DNA from: Mycolicibacterium sp. ND9-15
Lineage (GTDB): Bacteria; Actinomycetota; Actinomycetes; Mycobacteriales; Mycobacteriaceae
DNA: 64,000 bases
Direction: 5' to 3'
NCBI RefSeq assembly: GCF_035918395.1
Contig: NZ_CP142362.1
Coordinates: 4,501,501-4,565,500 of the forward strand
Each line of letters begins with the position of its first letter. The first letter of the stretch is position 1. The position numbers were made by a program, and so were the translations under genes. The notes beneath the pieces are model-generated. The model did not search any database and was not told where the DNA came from. It saw only the letters and a program-made list of their open reading frames with translations. Of the stretch, positions 16,512 through 24,903 are shown piece after piece.

Positions 16512-17735
16512 TCAGAGGTTCGCATTTCCTGCTCGCCACTGTTTCCACGGGATGTTCCAATCGCCGAGACCGTCGGTACCGGACAGTGTTGGACCCACGG
16601 TGTTGACGACTTCGACGATGTCGCCGCGCTTGGTGTTCTCGTAGAACCAGACGGCGTTCGCGGGACTGACGTTGAGGCAGCCGTGGCTTACGTTGGCACG
16701 CCCCTGACTGTTGACCGACCATGGTGCTGAATGGACATAGATGCCGCTGTAGGACATCTGGGTCGCCCAATCGACGTCGAGCCGGTAACCGTCTGGCGAA
16801 TTGACCGGCACGCCGTAGGTCGACGAGTCCATGATCAGATTCGGGTACCTGTCGCCGATGATGTAGGCGCCGTTGTCAGTGGGTGCGCTGTCTTTACCCA
16901 TGGACAGCGGCATGGTCTTGATCAGTTCGCCGTTGCGCCTAACGCTCAATGTCTTGGTGTTGTCGTCGGCGGTGGCGATGACCTGATCACCGATGGTGAA
17001 CCGGGTGCTGACATCGTCCTGGCCGAACAATCCGTTCCCGAGGTCGACACCATACGTCTTGACCGAAACCTCAACGGTAGTGCCGGGTTTCCAGTATTCG
17101 GCCGGGCGCCATCGGACCTCACGGCTGCTGAGCCAGTAGAACGCTCCTTCTACCGGGGGAGTAGTGACGACCGTAATCGCCTTCTGGGCCTCCAGCCGGT
17201 TCGGGATGTCCTCATCGAAGCGGACGGCGATGGGTTGACCGACGCCGACGACTTCGCCGTCGTTGGGCATGACGTAAGGCATCGTCAGGTTCTCCGGCGA
17301 CTGCGTTTGGAATGTCATGCTGTTGCGTGTGATGCCGCCGAGTCCAAGTGCTTCGGCGCGCAACGTGTACTGCTTGTTGTAGCCCAGTGGCTTGGTCGTC
17401 GCCCACGTCACTTCATCTGGACTGAGTTGCCCGTCGACTGGAATGCCGTCTTCATTGACCATGGTGACCGGGCCGAGTACGCCGTCACCGGCGGTCACCG
17501 TGACAGGAGAGTCCACCGCCACACCGACAGCACCGTCTGCCACTGAGGACTGCAGCGTCGGTACCAGTAATTCGCTATACGGGTCGCCCTTGTCTGCAAT
17601 CACCTGAGGTGCCGGCGCGGCCGCGTTGCCGCTGCATCCCATGAGCAGCACCGTCAACGCCGCCACCGCCCCGGCGATGGGCCCGAGCCGAGTGTTCGGC
17701 CGACCGATCCGTGAAGTTCGCCGCCGCAGCAGCAT
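16512..17735 (-). CDS. ldtB: L,D-transpeptidase lipoprotein, LdtMt2 type
   Basis: 407 residues, the same length class as LdtMt2 (408). Lipobox LLMGC at the end of the signal peptide; two Ig-like domains (about 55-250), then the YkuD catalytic domain with IYVHSAPWSVNSQG and SHGCLNVSPAN, holding the catalytic His and Cys; the C-terminal GDWNIPWKQWRAGNA also matches LdtMt2. It makes 3-3 cross-links in periplasmic peptidoglycan. This is presumably an accessory paralogue of the chromosomal enzyme. A TAC/GTA dyad lies 205 bp upstream. It could help the wall withstand metal or beta-lactam stress. Confidence 0.93.
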   Translation of the reverse strand: MLLRRRTSRIGRPNTRLGPIAGAVAALTVLLMGCSGNAAAPAPQVIADKGDPYSELLVPTLQSSVADGAVGVAVDSPVTVTAGDGVLGPVTMVNEDGIPVDGQLSPDEVTWATTKPLGYNKQYTLRAEALGLGGITRNSMTFQTQSPENLTMPYVMPNDGEVVGVGQPIAVRFDEDIPNRLEAQKAITVVTTPPVEGAFYWLSSREVRWRPAEYWKPGTTVEVSVKTYGVDLGNGLFGQDDVSTRFTIGDQVIATADDNTKTLSVRRNGELIKTMPLSMGKDSAPTDNGAYIIGDRYPNLIMDSSTYGVPVNSPDGYRLDVDWATQMSYSGIYVHSAPWSVNSQGRANVSHGCLNVSPANAVWFYENTKRGDIVEVVNTVGPTLSGTDGLGDWNIPWKQWRAGNANL

Positions 17736-17939
17736 GGCTACCCCTTCTCTGCCGTCGTCTCAACGCAGGTGCGACGGCTGCAAGCATTGATGTCCGGCGC
17801 CGTTGCGCCGCGTTGCACATGTGACCGCCTTCATGGTCGCCGCTCGTTGTTTTGCTTTCCTAGTCCTTCGTTGAAGGCTCGAACGTCGCCATTGACCTAC
17901 CAACACGAGCGTGCGTGTTACCGAAGCGGCTACTGCATC

Positions 17940-17956
17940 GGTACGTACATCGTACC
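17940..17956. promoter_or_regulatory. inverted repeat upstream of ldtB
   Basis: GGTACG-TACAT-CGTACC, perfect 6-bp arms with a 5-base spacer, 205 bp before the ldtB start on the minus strand and 167 bp before the gene at 18123. Member of the TAC/GTA dyad class. Confidence 0.45.
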
Positions 17957-18084
17957 TACCCGTCGGCGCAAAGGTGGGGTTGACTGCGCGGCGCGAGCGG
18001 GCCGAGGGCACCCGTCACACTTCACATTCGGCGATGGGAGGGTCTGGCGCGTCAGAGACAAATCCTCAGCTGCTACTGGGTACG

Positions 18085-18097
18085 CGTAGTTGCTACG
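18085..18097. promoter_or_regulatory. inverted repeat upstream of 18123 gene
   Basis: CGTAG-TTG-CTACG, perfect 5-bp arms, 25 bases before the possible start at 18123. Member of the TAC/GTA dyad class. Confidence 0.4.
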
Positions 18098-18122
18098 TAT
18101 GTATTGAGGTCAGCCGGCGATC

Positions 18123-18626
18123 GTGGCTTTGCAAACCGCCGGCGCGGCGGCGTGCGGGCACAGACTGACGCTTGCAGAGTTGCTTCGGTACTCGGTTGCG
18201 GCGGGCGCAGAGCCCGGTGATCGCGGCCGATTGTCGCGACGCTTGGGCTGTTATGAAGTGGTGGGTGGCTTGAGGTCGTGGCCAGGGGATGCTGGGGTGG
18301 TCCCGCTTCCCAACGAGGTCGATGCTGTCTTGTTACTCCTCGTACACGACTTGACGCGCGCCCTACGGCTGTTTGAACATGCCCGAGCCGCTGAAGGTCC
18401 AGTCGCTCGGGTGGTGGCCTTCGGCGCTATGCTCGCCACCCACCGGATGGCTATGCCGGTCGACATGATCGTTGAAGCCTTCGTCCGTCGTCATGTGACT
18501 ACGTTGGAGGGGTTTGAGGCATCCTGGACCCACCTGGCTCGTTTCGTTCCCGATCTGAGGGTTGGCCGAGTGCTGGCCAGGGTGCATATGTTTTCCTCCG
18601 GATACATGGCGGGCCATCGCGACTAG
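18123..18626 (+). CDS. hypothetical protein
   Basis: 167 residues, not recognised. No signal peptide or clear membrane segment; the middle (VDAVLLLLVHDLTRALRLFE) is a hydrophobic helix and the rest is rich in Ala, Val and Arg. Coding is plausible because the frame is long, has mycobacterial third-position GC bias and follows a dyad 25 bases upstream. The start is uncertain. It precedes the DUF305 lipoprotein gene by about 120 bases on the same strand. Confidence 0.45.
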   Translation: MALQTAGAAACGHRLTLAELLRYSVAAGAEPGDRGRLSRRLGCYEVVGGLRSWPGDAGVVPLPNEVDAVLLLLVHDLTRALRLFEHARAAEGPVARVVAFGAMLATHRMAMPVDMIVEAFVRRHVTTLEGFEASWTHLARFVPDLRVGRVLARVHMFSSGYMAGHRD

Positions 18627-18663
18627 GGGATGGGCGACTGAAACACTAGGTCCGGCGGTCGGG

Positions 18664-18682
18664 GTCTTTACCGATTCTTCAT
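18664..18682 (+). promoter_or_regulatory. GTCTTTA-type box upstream of DUF305 gene
   Basis: GTCTTTACCGATTCTTCAT, 67 bp before the preferred start of the DUF305 gene. It matches the boxes at 24584 and 31228 at most positions and has nearly the same distance to the start codon. Probable binding site of the OmpR-family regulator encoded at 23771-24511 (inference). Confidence 0.55.
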
Positions 18683-18749
18683 CGAATATGGAACCGACCC
18701 TTTAGGTTCTGCCTGCAGGCTGACTAGCTGCGCAATGAAAGGAATTCGC

Positions 18750-19412
18750 GTGCAAATGAACCGGTTAATTGGCATCGCCGCCGCTGCAGTGGCCGCAGCG
18801 CTCGCATTGAGCGCCTGCAGTAACAGCTCACAAAGCGAACAAGACATGTCGTCGGTGACTACCTCGGCGGTGGCCACCCCGTCGTCATCCGCTTCTGCAA
18901 GCGAGGGCGCCCAAGCGCAAGCGCACAACGACGCCGATGTGACCTTCGCCCGAGGGATGATCCCGCACCATCAGCAGGCGATTGAGATGAGCGACATGCT
19001 GTTGGCAAAGCAGGGCATCGATGGGCGGGTGGTGTCGTTGGCCAATGAGATCAAGGCGGCTCAGGGCCCGGAAATTCAGCAATTGCAAGGCTGGCTATCA
19101 GAATGGGGCGTGTCTTCCACGATGTCTCCGGGTGCTGGTATGCCGGGCATGCCCGGCCATGACATGGGCAATATGGGCGGCGGCGGCATGATGACCGAGG
19201 AAGACATGGCCGCGCTTCGTAACGCGCAGGGTGTCGAGGCGAGCAGGCTGTTTTTGACGCAGATGATCGAGCATCACCGGGGTGCGGTCGCGATGGCGCA
19301 GACTGAGGTCGACAACGGCCAGTTCACTCCGGCGATCGAGATGGCACGTTCGATCATCGCCTCGCAACAAAAAGAGATCGAGACCATGGAGAAGATCCTC
19401 GGCTCGCTGTAG
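18750..19412 (+). CDS. DUF305 metal-associated lipoprotein
   Basis: About 220 residues. The GTG at 18750 has AAAGGA seven bases upstream; ATGs at 18735 and 18756 are alternatives. Signal peptide with lipobox ALSAC, a Ser/Thr-rich linker, then a duplicated DUF305 helical domain: MIPHHQQAIEMSDM and MIEHHRGAVAMAQTEVD, both with the M-x2-HH motif. Between them lies a Met/His/Gly loop (GAGMPGMPGHDMGNMGGGGM), suited to Cu(I)/Ag(I). DUF305 proteins occur beside copper genes and are ferritin-like four-helix folds; direct function is not known. A GTCTTTA-type box lies upstream. Confidence 0.88.
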   Translation: MQMNRLIGIAAAAVAAALALSACSNSSQSEQDMSSVTTSAVATPSSSASASEGAQAQAHNDADVTFARGMIPHHQQAIEMSDMLLAKQGIDGRVVSLANEIKAAQGPEIQQLQGWLSEWGVSSTMSPGAGMPGMPGHDMGNMGGGGMMTEEDMAALRNAQGVEASRLFLTQMIEHHRGAVAMAQTEVDNGQFTPAIEMARSIIASQQKEIETMEKILGSL

Positions 19413-19452
19413 GGGTGCCAGAAATCTAGGAGCGTCGAGCTCTCCTCGATGT

Positions 19453-19483
19453 CCCCGTGCCGGTGATTTCTGCCGGCGCGGGG
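19453..19483 (+). terminator. strong hairpin after DUF305 gene
   Basis: Stem CCCCGTGCCGG (19453-19463) and CCGGCGCGGGG (19473-19483) with one mismatch and a 9-base loop, 41 bases after the DUF305 stop. No U-tract follows, as is common in mycobacteria. Confidence 0.6.
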
Positions 19484-19574
19484 AACCTTGCAGCGATCCG
19501 CAGATGAAAGACCTTGGTGGACTTCAACCTCTGTCGCCCGTCTTCGCTGCGGCGGGATGTGTTGGCCCACTTGG

Positions 19575-19950
19575 GTCACCGGAAATTTTCGTGCCGAAAG
19601 CCGAAAACGTGATCCTGTTCGGACGACCCGGGCATCGTGCTAGACACTGGGCGATCGGGCTCAGGCGTGAAAGCTGCCCACGCTGGGTACTCGGTACTCT
19701 TCGACACCGCCAGCAACTGGTTTGCGCGGCTGTCGACGCGCATCACGTGATCTGCTGGAGGCCGAGCTGAGAAGATCCGCCGCTAGGAGCTGGGCTCGGT
19801 CATGGTGACCTCAAGTCTGCGTTCGGCGCTGGGGAAAAGGTTGTCCGACGCTGTGGTAGCCGCGGTCATGATCGATCGCCTCGTGCATGACGCCGATGTG
19901 CTCACCCTTACCGGCGAGTCGTACCGCTCCGTCAACACCGCCGATTCCTC
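19575..19950 (+). pseudogene. istB relic of an IS21-family element
   Basis: Pieces of IstB can be read across several frames: PKAENVILFG and then a damaged Walker A, KAAHAGYSVLFDTASNWFAR, and the C-terminal GKRLSDAVVAAVMIDRLVHD then ADVLTLTGESYR. The order matches IstB, but the P-loop is destroyed, frames shift at least twice and the segment between the middle and the C-terminus is deleted. No istA is left. It lies just upstream of the ArsR gene. Confidence 0.65.
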
Positions 19951-20067
19951 GCCAAAGAGAACCGCGCCGCCGACGATCAACGCTGATGCCGCACAAAATG
20001 ACTGCTGCCCGTTCAGTACGTTCGATCGCGAAAGTTCATGTCATGCTTAGGCATTGACGTGAATGAC

Positions 20068-20475
20068 CTAGCGTCGCGATGACGGGCGGCGTCGGCTAAC
20101 CGGTTTTGTGGTGGCGGGGTCGGCGGTGATGGTGTCGGCGCCGAAGAGAGCTTGGCTGAGCACCCGTAGCACGTCGGTGTCAGCGGGCGAGTAGTAGACG
20201 AACGTTCCCTCGCGGCGACTTTTGACCAGGCCAGCCAGGCGCAGCTTGGCCAGGTGCTGACTGACTACTGTGGGCGCGGCGTCGGCGAGTTCGGCCAGGC
20301 ACGCCACCGACGTTTCGCCTTGCAGCAGTGCCCACAACACCTTGATTCGGGTCGGGTCGCTGAGCATGCGGAATGTCTCCGCGGCCCGGGTGACCTGCTC
20401 CTGGGTGGGCATTGAGAAGTCCGCAATGGACGAGTGCACGGCGGAAGTATAGCGCTGGCCTGTGTGAGCGTGCAT
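20068..20475 (-). CDS. ArsR/SmtB metal-sensing repressor
   Basis: About 135 residues. Winged HTH: ETFRMLSDPTRIKVLWALLQ, then TVVSQHLAKLRLAGLVKSRR and EGTFVYYSPAD. Metal ligands cannot be fixed by eye; N-terminal His residues (MHAHTGQ, VHSS) might contribute in the NmtR/KmtR manner. Start uncertain: ATG at 20475, or GTG at 20439, which lies six bases after a TATACT -10-like hexamer and could be leaderless. Divergent from the P1B-4 ATPase, so it most likely represses that gene and dissociates with Co, Ni, Zn or similar ions. Confidence 0.88.
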   Translation of the reverse strand: MHAHTGQRYTSAVHSSIADFSMPTQEQVTRAAETFRMLSDPTRIKVLWALLQGETSVACLAELADAAPTVVSQHLAKLRLAGLVKSRREGTFVYYSPADTDVLRVLSQALFGADTITADPATTKPVSRRRPSSRR

Positions 20476-20517
20476 TCTTCTGTGCTTGCGGTTGCGTATG
20501 TGCACGAATGCGCAGCT

Positions 20518-22536
20518 ATGATCTACCCGGTGACCACTGAGGTGCAGGACACCGCCGCCGCGCTGCAGCGCTGCCCGATTGATTCCTGGCGTCCGCGCCG
20601 ATCCATCGCCTGGTCGTTACCGGAGGTGCGGTGGGCGGTGGCGGCGACCGCACTGTTCGGGATGGGGTCGCTGGCGCAGCTGGCCGGCGGGCCGGTCTGG
20701 CTGTACTGGGCGCTCTATCTAGCCTGTTATGCCGCCGGCGGCTGGAAACCTGGGCTGGCAGGGCTGAAAGCCCTGTTGGACAAGACACTTGACGTCGATT
20801 TGCTGATGGTGGTCGCGGCCGTCGGTGCGGCCGCCATCGGCCAAGTCTTCGACGGCGCCCTGCTGATCGTTATCTTCGCCACCTCCGGGGCGCTGGAGGC
20901 GGTGGCGACCAAACGTACCGAAGATTCCGTGCGCGGACTGCTCGATCTGGCGCCCGAAACCGCCACCCGTATCACCGATTCGGGTGAGGAGATAGTTGAT
21001 ACCGCGATCCTTGATATCGGCGACGTGCTGTTGATCCGTCCCGGTGAACGCGTTGGCGGCGACGGCGTGGTCCTCGAGGGTGCCAGCGAGGTCGACCAGG
21101 CCACCGTCACCGGTGAAGCCCTGCCCGTCGACAAGAACGTCGGTGACGAGGTGTTCGCCGGCACCGTCAACGGCACCGGCAGCCTGCGGGTGCGAGTTTG
21201 GCGCCCGGCCGCCGACACCGTCATCGCCCGCATCGTCGCCATGGTCGACCAGGCCAGCGCCAGAAAGGCCCGCACCCAGCTGCTCATCGAAAAGGTCGAA
21301 CAGCGCTACTCGGTGGCCATGGTGGCCGCCACGATCGCGTTGTTCGTCATCCCCATGCTGGCGGGCGCCGACCTGCAATCAGCGCTGCTGCGGGCCATGA
21401 CATTCATGATCGTGGCGTCACCGTGCGCCCTGGTGCTGTCCACCATGCCGCCGCTGCTAGCCGCGATCGCCAACGCCGGCCGCCACGGCGTGCTGGTCAA
21501 ATCCGCGGTCGTACTGGAAAAACTTGCCGGCATCACCCACGTGGCTTTCGATAAGACCGGCACCCTCACGGAGGGAACGCCGCGGCTCACCCACATCCGC
21601 CCCCTGCCCGCCAGTCACCTCGACGACACCGCGCTGTTAAGGTTGGCGGCCTCCGCCGAACATCCCTCCGAGCATCCGCTGGCACGGGCCATCGTGGCCG
21701 CCGCCCACCACCCAGAGCTCGCCATGGTCGCGGCCAGCGACTTCACATCGAACCCCGGGCGCGGAGTGCGTGCCCGCATCGCTGAGAACATCGTTGAAGT
21801 CGGCCGCCCCGCTCTACTGCAAGATCACGACACCGCCGCCCACGCAACCGTCCGCGAATTGGAAGCCACCGGCCATACCGCCGTGGTCGTGCGCGTCAAC
21901 GAGACGCCCGCCGGGGTTCTCGGATTATCCGATCGTCCTCGCGAGCAGGCGGCCGACGCCGTTGCTCACCTCGCCACGCTCACCGGCGCCCAGCCGACCC
22001 TGCTTACCGGCGATAACCCGCGGGCAGCGGCCCGCCTGGCCGCCGATCTGGGCGTCACCGATGTCCGGGCCGGGCTGCTGCCCGCGGACAAAGTCAGCGC
22101 CGTCCGCGAGCTGGAAGCCAGCGGCGCCAACGTCATGCTGGTCGGTGACGGGGTCAATGACGCCCCGGCCATGGCCGCCGCCCAGGTTGCTGTCGCGATG
22201 GGCCGCAGCGGCTCTGACCTCGCGCTGGAAACCTCCGACGTCGTCATCACCCGAGAGGACCTGGCCAGCTTGCCCGCTGTTGTCGAGCTCGCGCGCCGTG
22301 CTCGCCGTGTCGTGGTCGCCAACCTGCTCATTGCTGCCACGTTCATCGTGGTCCTGGTCACCTGGGATCTCGTCGGGCATCTCCCGCTGCCGCTGGGTGT
22401 GGCAGGCCATGAAGGCTCCACTATCCTCGTCGGCCTCAACGGGTTACGACTTCTGCGCGCCAACGCCTGGCCCACCGTTGCCAAACGCCGCGGGAAACCC
22501 AGACAGGCGGACCGATCTGACACGACACGCCGCTAA
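20518..22536 (+). CDS. P1B-type metal-transporting ATPase (P1B-4, CtpD/CtpJ type)
   Basis: 672 residues, no HMA domain at the N-terminus. Actuator loop VDQATVTGEALPVDK; transmembrane SPC (MIVASPCALVLSTM); phosphorylation DKTGTLTEGT; nucleotide domain EHPSEHPLAR (HP); hinge GDGVNDAPAMAAA; and a late-membrane HEGST (VAGHEGSTILVGLNGLRLL). SPC plus HEG[GS]T defines the P1B-4 group, whose members export Co, Ni, Fe or Zn across the plasma membrane; mycobacterial CtpD and CtpJ belong here. Start at the ATG before IYPVTTE. Divergent from the ArsR repressor. Confidence 0.92.
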   Translation: MIYPVTTEVQDTAAALQRCPIDSWRPRRSIAWSLPEVRWAVAATALFGMGSLAQLAGGPVWLYWALYLACYAAGGWKPGLAGLKALLDKTLDVDLLMVVAAVGAAAIGQVFDGALLIVIFATSGALEAVATKRTEDSVRGLLDLAPETATRITDSGEEIVDTAILDIGDVLLIRPGERVGGDGVVLEGASEVDQATVTGEALPVDKNVGDEVFAGTVNGTGSLRVRVWRPAADTVIARIVAMVDQASARKARTQLLIEKVEQRYSVAMVAATIALFVIPMLAGADLQSALLRAMTFMIVASPCALVLSTMPPLLAAIANAGRHGVLVKSAVVLEKLAGITHVAFDKTGTLTEGTPRLTHIRPLPASHLDDTALLRLAASAEHPSEHPLARAIVAAAHHPELAMVAASDFTSNPGRGVRARIAENIVEVGRPALLQDHDTAAHATVRELEATGHTAVVVRVNETPAGVLGLSDRPREQAADAVAHLATLTGAQPTLLTGDNPRAAARLAADLGVTDVRAGLLPADKVSAVRELEASGANVMLVGDGVNDAPAMAAAQVAVAMGRSGSDLALETSDVVITREDLASLPAVVELARRARRVVVANLLIAATFIVVLVTWDLVGHLPLPLGVAGHEGSTILVGLNGLRLLRANAWPTVAKRRGKPRQADRSDTTRR

Positions 22537-22574
22537 CTACATAGCCCGGCCGCGGACGTGGATCGATTGTCCAA

Positions 22575-23774
22575 CTACGGTCGGACGTGCAGGTCTTGAG
22601 ACGCTGGCTTCGGCAAGTCTGGTCGGCGGCGCTCGGAGGTGGCGACCGGAAGTGTGATGATGAACGTGGCCCCGGTGCCCGGGCCTTGGCTGCGTGCTGT
22701 GATGGAGCCGCCGTGTGCCTCGACGAGTGCTTTTGCGATTGCTAATCCGATGCCGGCCCCGCTCTTGTCGTGGGTGCGTTCTGCTTCCACGCGGTAGAAC
22801 CGCTCGAATACGTGCGGGAGGTGTTGGGCGGGAATGCCTTCGCCGGTGTCGGAGATGCTGACTTCGAGCTGGTGACGGTCTATGTGGACGCGGACGTCGA
22901 CGTGGCCGTGCGGGGGTGTGTGCCGCAATGCGTTGTCAAGCAGGTTGGCCAGTACCTGAGCGAGTCGCTGCGGGTCGCCTGAAACTGCAGGAACGCGGGG
23001 TGGCAGGTGTGTGGCCAGGGTTACCTGTTTGGCTCGGTAGCGTTTGGCTGCGGCGCTGACCGCGGTCGTGACCAGCTCGCCGATGTCGGTGTCAGTCGTG
23101 GTCATTGATGCGGAGCTTTCTTCAGCTTGTGCAAGAGCGGCGGCATCTTGGGCGAAACGCACCAGTCGGCGCGTCTGGTCCCGCAGCATGGCAGTGGTGG
23201 TCGGAGTCAGTGACTCGACACCGTCTTCGACCGCTTCCATGTAGGCTTCCAGCACCGCGACCGGGGTGCGGATTTCGTGGGCCAGGTCAGCGAAGAGGTG
23301 GCGGCGGGTGGCGTCCACGGCCTGCAGGCGCCCAGCCATTTGGTTGAACGCAGTCGCCAGCGCGTCGAAGTCCTGCCCGAGGTGCGGTGGAGCTACCCGC
23401 ACGGTGTAGCGGCCGTCGGCGACCGCGGTCGCCGCTGAGGCTACTTCTGTGACGGAGCGCTGCAGGCGCCGGCTGATGTACCAGCTGACCGCGAAGGCCG
23501 CCAGTGCCGAGACCGCCAATGCGCCGCCCACCGCGGCGACCATGGCGTACTGGTAGGCCTCCTCGGCATGATGCTGCTCGGCCGAATGAGCCGCGACGCC
23601 GGCCTGGCGTAGGTGGTCACGAAACAATGGTGGCCCTACGATGGCGGCGACCATCCAGGTGGTCACCGCACCGGCCAGTAACACCATGGTTTGGGCTACC
23701 AGTAGTCGCATGCCGATCCCCGGGCGCCTCCAGGCGCGCGCCGGCGCTCGTTGGGCGTTCACGGGCGTGCTCAC
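22575..23774 (-). CDS. two-component sensor histidine kinase
   Basis: 399 residues. Two membrane helices (about 22-46 and 78-99) flank a short periplasmic loop with several His (FRDHLRQAGVAAHSAEQHHA), a plausible metal sensor. HAMP domain, then the HisKA box FADLAHEIRTPVAVLEAYME with the phospho-acceptor His, and a HATPase with NLLDNALRHTPPHGH (N), DTGEGI (G1) and GAGIGLAIAKALVEAHGG (G2). The ATG overlaps the response regulator stop. Likely senses copper or envelope stress; the ligand is not proved. Confidence 0.93.
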   Translation of the reverse strand: MSTPVNAQRAPARAWRRPGIGMRLLVAQTMVLLAGAVTTWMVAAIVGPPLFRDHLRQAGVAAHSAEQHHAEEAYQYAMVAAVGGALAVSALAAFAVSWYISRRLQRSVTEVASAATAVADGRYTVRVAPPHLGQDFDALATAFNQMAGRLQAVDATRRHLFADLAHEIRTPVAVLEAYMEAVEDGVESLTPTTTAMLRDQTRRLVRFAQDAAALAQAEESSASMTTTDTDIGELVTTAVSAAAKRYRAKQVTLATHLPPRVPAVSGDPQRLAQVLANLLDNALRHTPPHGHVDVRVHIDRHQLEVSISDTGEGIPAQHLPHVFERFYRVEAERTHDKSGAGIGLAIAKALVEAHGGSITARSQGPGTGATFIITLPVATSERRRPDLPKPASQDLHVRP

Positions 23775-24511
23775 TGTCCGCCTCCCATCCTGTATCCCAC
23801 GCCGCGCACGGTCAGCACGTAGCGTGGGGTGCTCGCGTTGTCGCCCAGCTTGCGTCTTAAATGGCCGATGTGGACGTCTACGACGTGCTCGTCACCGACC
23901 CACGGTCCCTCCCGCACCGTTTCGAGTAGCTGGCGGCGGGTCAAGACCACGCCTGGTCGCGCAGACAACGCGCTCAGCAAGTCGAACTCGGTGCGAGTCA
24001 ACCGGATCGGCTCACCATCGAGGTGTACCTCTCGGGCGGCGATGTCGACTTGCAGCTTCCCGAAGCGCCGCGGCGGCGCAGCCTGGTCGCCGCCGGTCAC
24101 CGGGCGCGGCCGGCGCAGCAGAGCGCGGATACGGGCCACCAACTCGCGTGGACTGAACGGCTTGGTGATGTAGTCGTCGGCGCCGACGGTCAGCCCTACG
24201 ATGGTGTCCATTTCCGTGTCGCGGGCGGTGAGCATCACCACGTAGGCATCGGAGAAGGTGCGCAGCTGCCGGCACACCTCCAACCCGTCGGCACCGGGCA
24301 ACCCCAAGTCGAGCACCACCACGTCGGGATCAAACTCGCGCGCCAAAGCCACCGCTTCCGAGCCGTCAACGGCGGTGCGGGTTTCAAACTGGTCACGCTG
24401 AAGATAGCTGGCCACCACATCGGCGATCGCCGCCTCGTCGTCGACGATCAATGCGCGGTAGCCCGGCGCGCCTAGACCTCCCTGAGCTGACGTGGCATCC
24501 ATAGCGTCCAT
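23771..24511 (-). CDS. OmpR/PhoB-family response regulator
   Basis: 246 residues. Receiver domain with YRALIVDDEAAIADVV, acceptor Asp in DVVVLDLGLPGADG, MLTARDTEMD and the Lys of DDYITKPFSPREL. C-terminal winged helix: REVHLDGEPIRLTRTEFDLL, RQLLETVREGPWVGDEHVVD, VHIGHLRRKLGD, YVLTVRGVGYRMG. Co-transcribed with the histidine kinase. A GTCTTGA-type box lies 73 bp upstream of its start and 66 bp before the divergent gene, so it may both control itself and the cysK2 operon. Candidate master regulator of the copper block. Confidence 0.93.
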   Translation of the reverse strand: MDAMDATSAQGGLGAPGYRALIVDDEAAIADVVASYLQRDQFETRTAVDGSEAVALAREFDPDVVVLDLGLPGADGLEVCRQLRTFSDAYVVMLTARDTEMDTIVGLTVGADDYITKPFSPRELVARIRALLRRPRPVTGGDQAAPPRRFGKLQVDIAAREVHLDGEPIRLTRTEFDLLSALSARPGVVLTRRQLLETVREGPWVGDEHVVDVHIGHLRRKLGDNASTPRYVLTVRGVGYRMGGGQ

Positions 24512-24583
24512 AGTGCCCCGTGAAAACGCACCAACTACACCGACACTGCGCTTGCAGCGGAACCCTGGCGCCAGCCGATTCAG

Positions 24584-24603
24584 GTCTTGAGTAAATCTTC
24601 ACA
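24584..24603 (+). promoter_or_regulatory. GTCTTGA-type box upstream of small membrane protein/cysK2
   Basis: GTCTTGAGTAAATCTTCACA, 66 bp before the ATG at 24670. 16 of 20 bases match the box at 31228. It also lies between this operon and the divergent response regulator gene. Confidence 0.55.
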
Positions 24604-24669
24604 AAACCTCCACTGAATCCGCGGACATGGGCGGGCACCTTGGAGATCGAAAGGAGGCCGGGTCGATAC

Positions 24670-24903
24670 ATGGTGCCGTACTGGGGTTGGGAGAATTGGC
24701 TGGTGGTTACGGGCACGCTGGCCGCATCCTGGACCGCTGTCGTCGCCATGGCGGTCGCGTGGTTTGGTGCTTTTTCCAGCGACCGGAATACCCGCAGCAT
24801 GGGTGTGGCGACGCGCGACATGTCGATTGACTCGGCCGATAAGACCCGAGCCGACGGGCCCCGAGGCTCGTCACCGATCGATGGAGAAGCGACGATCACA
24901 TGA
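24670..24903 (+). CDS. small single-pass membrane protein upstream of cysK2
   Basis: 77 residues. MVPYWGWENWLVVTGTLAAS starts an aromatic-rich N-terminus and one transmembrane helix, followed by a polar tail. AAAGGAGG lies 12 bases upstream of the ATG, a little far. The stop overlaps the cysK2 ATG (ATGA), so the two are translationally coupled. The region around the start (AAGGAG, CCGG, TC, ACATG) is similar to that preceding the 24-codon ORF before mmcO, suggesting a shared ancestry. Trp/Met-rich small membrane proteins accompany copper loci; function unknown. Confidence 0.6.
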   Translation: MVPYWGWENWLVVTGTLAASWTAVVAMAVAWFGAFSSDRNTRSMGVATRDMSIDSADKTRADGPRGSSPIDGEATIT

